Shown here: positions 1 to 6,800 of the stretch, piece after piece
Layout of the letters: each line of letters begins with the position of its first letter
Numbering within the stretch: position 1 is the stretch's first letter
From: CBDDRG01 sp051306415
GTDB lineage: Bacteria; Pseudomonadota; Gammaproteobacteria; Pseudomonadales; Porticoccaceae
Direction: 5' to 3'
Assembly (NCBI GenBank): GCA_051306415.1
Contig: JBPPNE010000229.1
Span: 1 to 8,537 of the forward strand
Length of the DNA: 8,537 nucleotides
Translations under genes and position numbers: made by a program
The notes under the pieces: generated by a model
Seen by the model: only the letters and a program-made list of their open reading frames with translations
The model's database searches: none
Told to the model about the DNA's origin: nothing

Positions 1-31
1 CCCATACCTGGCGTCTGTCCGGCGTCGCGGA

Positions 32-688
32 TCAACCCTCCCCACGTCCGACTTTTGCTGCCCACTCCGCCATGGTCAGGGTGCCACCCTGCAATTCAGT
101 TTTGCCCCAATCCTTCGGCGGCAGGGCGTCCTGCAGGAAATCGATGCGCTTCCACTCCGCATAAGGCGTTTCGCAGACCGCCTGCGGAACGTAGCGGGAC
201 TGCTCTACTTTTTTGTACCTGTGGACGTAACGCGGACAGTTGATCCAGGTTTGGGATACGGCGACACGGATAATCATGTCCGCCTCGACGTACTTGGCGA
301 GCAGCGGATCATCAACCTGTGCCGATGCGGTTCCCTGAATGCGCATGCGGAAGGGCTGTTCAAAATCCATCAGCAACAGGCCGACGTTGGCATTGCCGGC
401 GATATTACCCATCGAAAAGAACATGCCGTTGCCATCGTAATTGGGGAAGGCGATGGTACGATCATCCAGCACCCGGATAAAGCCGGCATCGCCGCCTTTA
501 TAGGACACCGTCGGGCGGCCTTGATGGTCCACGGTAGACAGAAAAAACATGTCGCGGGATTCAATGAATGCCTTGCCCTGGTCTGACAGGCTGTCGCTAA
601 CAATCGATTGTTCAATGCGATCCGCCATCTTGCGGGTTTGAAAATGTTCCTGCAGTTCGCGGTGTTTGTCGCCGTATAGTTCGCTCAT
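32..688 (-). CDS. Pyridoxamine 5'-phosphate oxidase-like flavin-binding protein (split barrel)
   Basis: A 218-residue cytosolic protein of the PNPOx-like split-barrel superfamily, whose members bind FMN, F420 or haem. The exact substrate cannot be assigned. The N-terminal helical region (MSELYGDKHRELQEHF) leads to the barrel core at about residues 40-125. That core includes FIESRDMFFLSTVD (41-54), GRPTVSYKGGDAGF (57-70), the FPNYDGNGMF turn (81-90), GNIAGNANVGLLLMDFE (94-110) and RIQGTA (116-121). NCPRYVHRY (150-158) is a conserved late motif of this subfamily. No signal peptide or membrane segment is visible. The reading frame opens 17 codons further upstream, but the start at 688 is preferred because AGGAGG lies 4 nt before the ATG and family similarity begins there. 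The gene stands alone: downstream lies the window edge, and upstream it meets IS remnants within about 40 bp, so its native promoter may be lost or replaced. The family call is firm; the reaction is unknown. Confidence 0.9.
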   Translation of the reverse strand: MSELYGDKHRELQEHFQTRKMADRIEQSIVSDSLSDQGKAFIESRDMFFLSTVDHQGRPTVSYKGGDAGFIRVLDDRTIAFPNYDGNGMFFSMGNIAGNANVGLLLMDFEQPFRMRIQGTASAQVDDPLLAKYVEADMIIRVAVSQTWINCPRYVHRYKKVEQSRYVPQAVCETPYAEWKRIDFLQDALPPKDWGKTELQGGTLTMAEWAAKVGRGEG

Positions 689-690
689 GC

Positions 691-698
691 TCCCTCCT
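691..698 (-). promoter_or_regulatory. Ribosome binding site deciding the start of the PNPOx-like gene
   Basis: On the minus strand this reads AGGAGGGA, ending 2 nt before the ATG at 688; the AGGAGG core has a 4-nt spacer. It supports the internal methionine over the upstream in-frame one at 739, which lies inside putative IS-end sequence. Confidence 0.8.
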
Positions 699-781
699 GC
701 TCGCTCCACCTGTTGGTTGTTGTTAGGTCGTGTTAACAATTTAGAGTTAGCTTATTTTTCCTACTCATTGATGGAGTTGGG

Positions 782-862
782 ATGATGGATCGTCGAGCGA
801 TTCTGGACGCGCAGCGGGAGCGGATCAAGGATTTATTGCCGGGCAAAGCCGGAGATTGAGGG
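782..862 (+). pseudogene. 5' fragment of an IS5-family transposase
   Basis: The reading MMDRRAILDAQRERIKDLLPGKAGD ends in TGA at 857-859. The pattern of an N-terminal 'D.QR.RI..LLPGK.GD.GVT' is typical of the start of IS5-family (IS1031/IS427-like) DDE transposases, where the aspartate is usually followed by R or P and then G. The TGA probably replaces CGA. Two adjacent ATGs occur at 782 and 785, with GGAG a few bases upstream at about 772-775. After G-V-T the frame runs straight into IS3 OrfB sequence, so only about 26 codons of the original gene remain. This cannot make an active enzyme. The family assignment rests on a short motif and is moderate. Confidence 0.6.
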
Positions 863-1426
863 GTGACGACCAATTCCAACCACAACCTGCCGGTGGCCCT
901 CAACCTGCTGGAGCAGGACTTCATCGCCACGATGCCGAACCAGAAGTGGGTTAGCGACATCACCTACATCGCCACGGACGCGGGCTGGCTCTACTTGGCC
1001 GAGGTGCTCGACCTGTACGCCCGCCGGGTGGTGGGCTTGGCCATGTCCGGAGCGCATGACGGCCAAGCTGGCCTGTGACGCATTACAGATGGCGCTGTGG
1101 CGGTCGCAAGCGGCCGCGTGGCGTCATCGTCCACTCTGACAGTGGCAGCCAATATTGCTCGGGCGATTACCAGCGCCTGCTGCGGGATAACGGCCTGGTG
1201 TGCAGCATGAGCAAGAAGGGCGATTGCTACGACAATGCTGCCATGGAGAGCTGAAACCATAGTCTCACGGTTGAGGCTATTCACGGTGAGCGTTTTGTCG
1301 CTCGGCAAGCGGCCCAAGATCACGTGTTTGACTACATTGAGGCCTATTACAATCGGAAGCGCCTACACTCGCGGCTCGGGTATCTCTCGCCCGCAGCATT
1401 CGAGTACGGCATGTGGCTTAACTGGA
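863..1426 (+). pseudogene. IS3-family OrfB (DDE integrase-type transposase), disrupted
   Basis: This is the catalytic half of an IS3-group transposase, broken by three lesions. The first frame reads VTTNSNHNLPVALNLLEQDF, then WVSDITYIATDAGWLYLAEVLDLYARRVVG. One extra G near 1049-1050 shifts it to the next frame (ERMTAQ-like, then LACDALQMALWR). One extra base near 1103-1104 shifts it again to RKRPRGVIVHSDSGSQY. A TGA at 1252-1254 then replaces the tryptophan of the conserved DNAAMESW motif. Reading through it gives NHSLTVEAIHGERF, DYIEAYYNRKRLHSRLGYLSPAAFE. The catalytic residues survive: D (956-958), D (1138-1140) and E (1246-1248), with exactly 35 residues between the last two. The N-terminal HTH_21 part and OrfA are missing. 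The lesions look few and therefore fairly recent. Confidence 0.88.
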
Positions 1427-1451
1427 TGTCCGAGAAATCGGGGCAAGGTCA
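1427..1451 (+). repeat. Probable right terminal inverted repeat of the IS3-type element
   Basis: Just past the C-terminal LSPAAFE motif the sequence runs TGTCCGAGAAAT then CGGGGCAAGGTCA. Read on the other strand it begins TGACCTTGCCCCG and ends in a GGACA box, which is the look of IS3-group termini that start with TG. No matching left end is found, consistent with loss of the left half. This is an inference from pattern and position. Confidence 0.45.
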
Positions 1452-1495
1452 CCCTGGCGCTGGCTGCACGCACCGGATGCCCTGTTACCTTGGCT

Positions 1496-1567
1496 ATGCA
1501 TCATTACAATATCCACAGACCCCATTCCACCCTCGGATACAAGCCACCCGCTACCCCCTGGAGGTGA
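1496..1567 (+). pseudogene. C-terminal scrap of a second IS3-type transposase
   Basis: In a frame different from the preceding OrfB, the sequence reads MHHYNIHRPHSTLGYKPPATPWR and stops with TGA. The HxYNxxRPHSxLGYxPP block is the standard C-terminal signature of IS3-family and related integrase-core transposases. The neighbouring OrfB already has its own equivalent (YYNRKRLHSRLGYLSP, about 1345-1392), so this copy must come from a different element. The upstream boundary is unclear; about 45 bp after the putative right terminal repeat at 1427-1451 are unassigned. Confidence 0.7.
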
Positions 1568-1588
1568 ACAGCGTGTCGATACTCGAAA

Positions 1589-2518
1589 CTAGGAGATATC
1601 AACCCGCTTCGTCAACACATCGATTTGCGGAATGACGCAGTTCATCGAGCCCCAGACACGGAGTTTGGTGTTGCTGATCGGAGCAAGCGTCCCACCGGCG
1701 GCGGTCGACCTCAGCGTAGAAGTGACACTGATTCGACCCACTACGCCAAGCAGGTAGCTACGACCACCCTGCACCACAAAGGGGGCCGACAGGCCCGGGC
1801 CAGCAAATGAGTTCTGGAAGCCAAGGAGCTCGGGCCCGTGGGACTGGTCGCGACGGCCGGAGGTGGCGACGTCGAACAATTTGAAGCCCAGCAAATCAAA
1901 ACCACCGGGAATCTGTTGCCACGCGGCGAGCAACAGATGCGCTTTGACCTCGACATACCCCGCCGCCAACTGGGGGAAAAATTCCATGAAGGTGCGCAGT
2001 GTACCGGAACACTCGACATGGGGTTGCAGGTCGATGACTCCCAGTGTCATGGGTGGTTTATAGAACACCCCAACGCCGGATTCGGAAGACTGGGCACTGC
2101 TCAGACTCTCGTTGCGGAGCTGGCCGAAGCTGAACAGGGTGCCGTCCTGGCGCGAGGCCATGTTGGCCTCTGCCGTTGCCGGCGAGGTCCACTCGAGGCC
2201 GTAGCGGTGATCCTCAGGCGCGGGACTGATCCAATAGTCACCGGCGTTGGCGCCTTTGGGAATGTAGAGGAAAGGCGGCCAGCGGAACCGGTTGATGTCG
2301 AGGGCCTTGGTCCCACGGAACGTCAACAGGTGCGATAACGCGATGTGTCGGTGCGCGGCAATCTTCGCCTCCAGCGCCGCCTCTGTCGCCTCATGCTTGG
2401 TGAGCAATGCGTCGATCTCCAGTGCCGTTGCGTAGGCGGCCCCATCAAACTCCGCCGGCAACCGCAGCGACTCCATTGTCTCTGGGCTGGCGCCCGTCAC
2501 AACTTCAACTTGTTCCAC
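1589..2518 (-). CDS. Hypothetical protein, 309 aa, family not recognised
   Basis: I do not recognise this family. The protein has no signal peptide and no membrane segment. The N-terminal third is alanine- and glutamate-rich and probably helical (about residues 25-60, EIDALLTKHEATEAALEAKIAAH). The rest is rich in glycine, serine, aromatics and short hydrophobic strands, suggesting a beta-rich fold. Notable stretches are RFRWPPFLYIPKGANAGDYW (about 77-96), LGVIDLQPHVECSGTLRTFMEFFPQLAAG, LLLAAWQQIPGGFDLLGFKLFDVA and SAPFVVQGGRSYLLGVVGRISV. The start is GTG at 2518 with AGAGGA 7 nt upstream. An ATG at residue 15 is a weaker alternative without a better ribosome site. Composition and codon use look like real coding sequence on this strand. 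The stop lies only about 20 bp from IS debris, so a truncated C terminus is possible. The secreted IPT/TIG protein lies 147 bp upstream on the same strand; cotranscription is doubtful because a strong inverted repeat sits between them. Confidence 0.75.
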   Translation of the reverse strand: MEQVEVVTGASPETMESLRLPAEFDGAAYATALEIDALLTKHEATEAALEAKIAAHRHIALSHLLTFRGTKALDINRFRWPPFLYIPKGANAGDYWISPAPEDHRYGLEWTSPATAEANMASRQDGTLFSFGQLRNESLSSAQSSESGVGVFYKPPMTLGVIDLQPHVECSGTLRTFMEFFPQLAAGYVEVKAHLLLAAWQQIPGGFDLLGFKLFDVATSGRRDQSHGPELLGFQNSFAGPGLSAPFVVQGGRSYLLGVVGRISVTSTLRSTAAGGTLAPISNTKLRVWGSMNCVIPQIDVLTKRVDIS

Positions 2519-2525
2519 AGTAAAA

Positions 2526-2531
2526 TCCTCT
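2526..2531 (-). promoter_or_regulatory. Ribosome binding site for the GTG start of the 309-aa protein
   Basis: On the minus strand this reads AGAGGA, 7 nt before the GTG at 2518. It is the reason for choosing the GTG over the downstream ATG at 2476. Confidence 0.6.
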
Positions 2532-2614
2532 TCTGGTCATTGCCTGGACGGGCATGACAATGTATGTCTGACACAACATCGGCCTATCGCCAAGTCCCGA
2601 GAACTTGCCGTGGT

Positions 2615-2653
2615 CACGCGCAGTCGGAGTCCGCACAACCGCGACTGCGCGTG
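2615..2653 (-). terminator. Perfect 12-bp inverted repeat downstream of the IPT/TIG gene
   Basis: CACGCGCAGTCG (2615-2626) and CGACTGCGCGTG (2642-2653) are exact reverse complements separated by 15 nt. The stem is GC-rich and lies 12 nt past the stop of the gene at 2666-3016. No T-run follows on the minus strand (the sequence continues ACCACGGCAAG), so it is not a classic intrinsic terminator. It could be a processing or mRNA-stabilising hairpin, a Rho-associated end or an operator for the 309-aa gene. Confidence 0.5.
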
Positions 2654-2665
2654 GCAGGCATCGTC

Positions 2666-3016
2666 TCAATTGCTGTCAGCGAGAATGGTGGTAAAGAACG
2701 GCGCCGAACTGACGCGCGTCGGCGACCCCGTGACCACGACCAGGCGGTAGGACGTCATGCTCAGGCTGTCCGGTAAATCCGCGACGATCTCCCGGTCGGA
2801 GCTTTGCCGTACTTTCAGCGGCTGCTTGCCCAGAAATACGGCGGGTGTTGCGGAACCAAAACTATGACCCTGTATCGTCAACACCGATCGCTGGGCGTCG
2901 ATCTGCGTCGCGTCAATCCAAGGTTCCGCGGCGCGACCACGGCCTCCCGCCTGGACAGCATTGGCGAGCAGAAGTGTGCTTGTGAAAAGGATGGCAAAAA
3001 GACTTTTCTGATACAT
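2666..3016 (-). CDS. Secreted small IPT/TIG-like domain protein
   Basis: A 116-residue exported protein. Residues 1-23 form a Sec signal peptide: a lysine at position 4, the hydrophobic core LFAILFTSTLLLANA, then VQA with probable cleavage before GG. The mature part is about 93 residues. Residues 33-95 resemble one IPT/TIG immunoglobulin-like fold: IDATQIDAQRSVLTIQGHSFGSATPAVFLG, then LKVRQSSDREIVADLPDSL and SYRLVVV. The 'LTI.G..FG...P.V.LG' core and '.IVA.LP..L....Y.L.V' are the usual strand pattern. Such domains mediate protein or carbohydrate contacts in surface and secreted proteins; the ligand here is unknown. The frame continues 55 codons upstream, but the start at 3016 is chosen because it gives a clean signal peptide and has AAGGAG 6 nt before the ATG. 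The protein ends with no anchor or second domain visible. Confidence 0.8.
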   Translation of the reverse strand: MYQKSLFAILFTSTLLLANAVQAGGRGRAAEPWIDATQIDAQRSVLTIQGHSFGSATPAVFLGKQPLKVRQSSDREIVADLPDSLSMTSYRLVVVTGSPTRVSSAPFFTTILADSN

Positions 3017-3565
3017 GACTTGCTCCTTGTAGTTGGCGTTAACAACGTTGGTGACGCTTGGCATCACGGGCGAAACCGAACAGGTACTGGTCGGCCGTTT
3101 CATGATGCGCGCCCTTGATGACAACATTTCGCTCGACAGATCTTCTGCGAGCGCCCCAAAGCAACATCCCTGCACCTTCATAACAACGCCGAAATGCCGC
3201 CGATGGCCAATGTAGACCCGACGCAGGCACGTAAAGTCACGTATGAGTAACGGATTGGGAAAAAAGCCAGTTCAAGGCGCCTCAGTTGACGCGACGGGCA
3301 CAGGGTGCAAGCGGTTGCCGTGGGGAGCCGAGGCCTGCACGCGGTGACAGAGAGACGAAGCGAGCACCGAGGTTTGCGGCAAATGACAATAGAGGGAGTG
3401 ATCCAGGCAGCCCTGCGAGGCTGGCGTCACTGATGGACAAAGGCTCGCGAGTTCGGTGTTGGAGTGCCGTGTTGGCAAAGCTGTGGATACAAAGCAGGCC
3501 TGCTGTCACCGAGCAGTGGTGCAGGCGTTAGCCCGTTTCCGCCGTTGGATAAGCACTGTTCGGCT
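3017..3565. other. Gene-free stretch upstream of the IPT/TIG gene
   Basis: No open frame here shows a ribosome site, a domain motif or convincing codon bias. The open frames are arginine- and proline-rich translations typical of GC-rich noncoding DNA. The proximal part (about 3029-3150) must hold the leader and promoter of the minus-strand IPT/TIG gene, but I could not pick a confident -35/-10 pair. No tRNA or obvious small RNA structure was seen. Confidence 0.5.
3023..3028 (-). promoter_or_regulatory. Ribosome binding site deciding the start of the IPT/TIG protein
   Basis: On the minus strand this reads AAGGAG with a 6-nt spacer to the ATG at 3016. It supports the start at the signal peptide rather than the longer open frame beginning at 3181. 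Confidence 0.75.
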
Positions 3566-3637
3566 GTCATCCCCGCACAAGCAGGCACCTAGCGCAGGGT
3601 TGGTTACAGGTTTCCGCGGTCGCGAGAACGGCTAACG
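3566..3637. repeat. Decayed palindromic dispersed repeat
   Basis: The left half reads GTCATCCCCGCACAAGCAGG, followed by CACCTAGCGCAGGGT. The right half reads ACAGGTTTCCGCGGTCGCGAGAACGG. This matches the general layout of the widespread proteobacterial intergenic repeat that starts GTCAT(C/T)CCCGCG..AAGCGGG and ends with TTCCCGC..TCGCGGGAATGAC. Several mismatches have weakened the stem, so this is a degenerate copy. The identification is from remembered pattern, not alignment. Confidence 0.45.
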
Positions 3638-3700
3638 AGAACGTATTCAGAGCCTTCCTGGCTCCGATCAGGCGGGGGCGGAAAAAGCGCGATGCCGTTA

Positions 3701-3851
3701 GGGATGCTCTGAACAAGTCCGGCGATGCGTCGTCAAGCTCAGGTCAGACTGCGCTCAGAAGGAACGGTAACCTACTGATGTCGTTCGTGGTGAGCCCCGA
3801 GCCTGTCGAAGGGTCGAACCATGGACGGAATCAGGTTATTCAGAGCATCCT
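3701..3851. mobile_element. MITE-like element with perfect 12-bp terminal inverted repeats
   Basis: GGATGCTCTGAA at 3702-3713 is the exact reverse complement of TTCAGAGCATCC at 3839-3850. With two mismatches the match extends to about 17 bp. The unit is about 150 bp and has no coding capacity. Its interior contains a second imperfect palindrome (3782-3827) and a related CGTCAAGCTCAGG motif on the left side. No clear target-site duplication is visible. It lies 31 bp past the stop of the large regulator gene, so a transcript from that gene would fold through this hairpin-forming unit. It could serve as its 3' end. Confidence 0.6.
3782..3827. repeat. Imperfect palindrome of the 'GAGCCTGTCGAAGGG' dispersed type
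   Basis: The arms CGTTCGTGGT (3782-3791) and ACCATGGACG (3818-3827) pair at 8 of 10 positions, and the two mismatches become G-U-type pairs on one RNA strand. The central GAGCCTGTCGAAGGGTCGAACC is a sequence type seen in short intergenic repeats of many proteobacteria. It sits inside the MITE-like unit. Confidence 0.5.
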
Positions 3852-3881
3852 TGAAATTGATGAATCGGCCGTCGATCAGGC

Positions 3882-6800
3882 TCAGCCGTCGTCGACCAGC
3901 CGCTTGCGCAACGCCTCTGTCTCCACACTCGGCGCAATGCCGAGCAGCATCGACAACATGCTGCGACAACGCTGGTAAACCTTGATCGCATCGGCCGGCT
4001 CGCCGCGCTGCTGATGGCAAAGCATCAGCCGACGGTAGAGCACCTCGCTAGTGGGATCGCTCTCCAGCCCACGCTGATACCAGGTGATCACTGCTGGCCA
4101 GTCCTGAGCGTCCTCCAGCCACTGGCCATGGCGTCGCAAGCCGTGGAGAAATTTGCCATGCAGCCGCTCGCGCGTGGCGAGCATCCACGGCCGCTCCGTC
4201 TCGCGCTGTAGAAAAGGCCCGCCGTAGAGTCGCAAGACCTTGTCCAGCGCCTGTGGCGATGGCGTCGGCTCACTCAGCGCCGTGAGTCCGCGCTCGAACA
4301 CCCAGGCATCGACCCAGCAGTGGGCGGTATCCAGGCTCAATTTACCGCCAGTGAGTATCACGGCGTCAGTGTGCCCCAGCAGCTTGCGCAAGCGCAGCAG
4401 CGTCATGCTCAGTGTCTTGAGGCTGTCGCCGTCGTCGCCGTCGTCGATGAGGGCCTGGGCCAGCCGCCATTCGTCGACGTCGCGCCCGCCCAGCGCAATC
4501 AGCGCCTGCAAGAGCGCGAGCGGCTTCTTCTGCGCCTTGCGCGCGAAGCTGACCGGCGCGCCATCGACCACCAGCGAGAAACGCCCGAGCGTGTAGATCT
4601 TCACCGGCCAGGGCCAGTTCTCAATATCCGGCGAGGGTGCGCGCAGCTTGCGGGCACGAATGATGTGCTGGACATAGTCGACCTCGGTGTCAATTTCCAG
4701 CGCGCGGGCGCACAGCGTTGCCATCATCTCCGCACGCCACCAGGGATAGCTGATGTAGCGCTCCTCACGACCGCAGCGCAAACCCTCGATCAGCGCGGCG
4801 TCGCCGGCGTGGGTGTCACCTTCACTGTAGGCAAAAGCGGCCGCCACCAGGTGGCACATGTGCGCCAGGCTCCTGCTGCCAATGGTTCGCGCGATGGCCA
4901 GTGCCGCGCCGAGCACACTCTGCCCAGCGTCGATGTTACCCAGGCCATAAAGCGCCTGGGCGAGCCCAAGGCGCGACACGCCGGCCATGTAAACGGTCCC
5001 CACCGCGTCAGCGCAAGCCACCGCAGCGGTAGCGTGGACCAGCGCGCGCTCGCGCTCACCTTGAAGATAGTCGTACCAACCGGCAACCAGGTGATAGTTG
5101 CTACCCGAATGCCCGGCGCGAGCTCTGGGATCGGCGCCAAGCCGGGCCAGCAATTGTCCGGCTCGGCTGAGATCCCCCAGTAACAGCGACGAGGTGACGC
5201 CATGCGTCAGCACCTGGTGATCCCAGGCATGAATACCTGAGGTATCGGAGGTTGCCATCGCTGTGTCGACGGTGGCGAGGCAGGTTTCAAACTCGCCCAT
5301 TCGCGATTCAAAATAGGCACGGCCGAAATACAGCAAAGCGGTCTGCGCCTCCAGCAGATTGGCTTCGCCGATCCGTGGATATTCAGCCATTTCCACCACT
5401 GCCCGCGCATGATCGCCGCGCATGATGTTGACCAGCATGGCCATGTGCACGGTCGGCAGTCGCCAGGTGACATCGCCACTTTGCCGCGCCAGTTCGAGCG
5501 CACGGGTCTTCCACTCGTCCAACCGGGGGTTCTGCGGCTCGCGCAGATACAGACTACTCATCGCGTTATAGGCAATCAGCCAATCTATCTGAGGATGGGT
5601 GAAACTGGCATGCTCGGCACTCAGCTCGTCGAGCACGCCCATCCATTTATCGAGCCGGCGCTGGTCGCCGGAGATGTCCCAGACGATTGCGTTGATAATG
5701 CTGCCCCAGGCAGAGAACACACCGGGGGCATCGCGGTGTTCACGGAACAGCATGAACGCGCGCTCCAGATCCGGCAGGCTGCCCATCGGGTCGAACGGCA
5801 TCAGCGCCCGACCGCGCCAGAACAGCAGCCAGGGCGTGTGCGCTATCACCACCGCCGGCACACCGCGGATCCAATCGCCCAGAGTGGCGTAACGCCCCTG
5901 CGCCACCAGGCTCTGCGCCCGCTCGACCACCAGTCGGGTCAATGCCGCCCAGTCGCCGATCTCGGCGAGTAGCGCGATCGCGAGTTCGGGCTGGTCGTTA
6001 TCGGCCAGCAGCGCCGCGGCCACCAGCTTGATGTCAATCAGCTCCCCCGCGCTCAGGGTCGCGGCGGCACGGGCAAGCAGAAACTCACGGAACAGCGCGT
6101 GGTACTGATAACTGACCTGAGCGCCGCTGCGGCGGTCGGTGAACCAATGCTGGCGATACAGGCGATCCAATATGTCTCCGGCCTCGGAATTGCCGGAAAG
6201 AGTCTCGGCCATCGCGACGGTGATCTGCGGCAAAAAGGCCGTGCGCAGCAGAAACAGGCGCGTATCGAAACTTGCTCGCTGGAAAATCTCGGTGCCGAAG
6301 TAGGCGAACACCGTCTCCACCGGTTCGGACGCATCGAGGTAGTCGAGGCTGCCCGTGCGCCGCAGGTGATCCGCCATCAGCACCACCCCCACCGCCCAGC
6401 CATTGGCGCGGCTGTGCAGGGTTGCCAGCGTGGCGGCGTCCATATCCTCGTCGGCGGTGGCAAGGGCCGCCGTTTCTTCGGGGCCCAAGCGCAACGCGTC
6501 CGCATCGATACGGGCAATAACACCGTTGACGACAAGACGGGCGTCCTGGGGCGGCGGACCAACGCGACTGACGACGATCAGGTTGATCGCCACGGGCATC
6601 TGCTCGATCGCCTCCGCCACCACGGCGTTAAAGTCCGATTCCGGCGGTACCTCCTGATAGTTGTCCAGCACGATGACCGAGGGACCGCCCAGACGCCGGT
6701 AGACTTCGCGAAAAAAGCGCCGCGCGAAGCCTGCCAGATCGGTGATGTACTCGGGCTGAAACAAAGGCAGTGGCGGTTGAGCGACCGTCGCGAGATTGCC

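Larger units (their letters stand above)
725..1567 (+). mobile_element. Mosaic of decayed insertion sequences (IS5-like, IS3-type and another IS3-type scrap)
   Basis: The region holds pieces of at least two, probably three, transposase genes read rightward, none of them intact. The left boundary is placed at GGTCGTGTTAACAATT, which looks like an IS terminal sequence directly upstream of the IS5-like start. The position is approximate because no matching right terminal repeat is present. The right boundary is the stop of the last transposase scrap. No target-site duplication could be recognised. The unit separates the PNPOx-like gene from the 309-aa gene and shows the locus is an insertion hot spot. 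Confidence 0.75.

Noticed and set aside
1838..2338. 166-aa plus-strand open frame
   Set aside because: It overlaps the 309-aa minus-strand gene, which has the better start signal and a more protein-like composition.
3017..3181. N-terminal extension of the IPT/TIG protein by 55 residues
   Set aside because: The extension would bury a clean signal peptide, and the internal ATG at 3016 has an AAGGAG site.
3286..3531. 81-aa plus-strand open frame and its minus-strand counterparts
   Set aside because: Arginine-rich translation typical of noncoding GC-rich DNA, with frames open on both strands and no start signals.
4421..4450. Run of GTC/GCC trinucleotides
   Set aside because: It encodes an acidic DDGDDGD loop in the winged-helix domain of the regulator. 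Plain codon repetition explains it, not a separate repeat element.
4320..5183. 287-aa plus-strand open frame opposite the large regulator
   Set aside because: It is antisense to a well-supported 1057-aa gene, has no ribosome site or motif, and its composition is that expected from the complement of GC-rich coding DNA.
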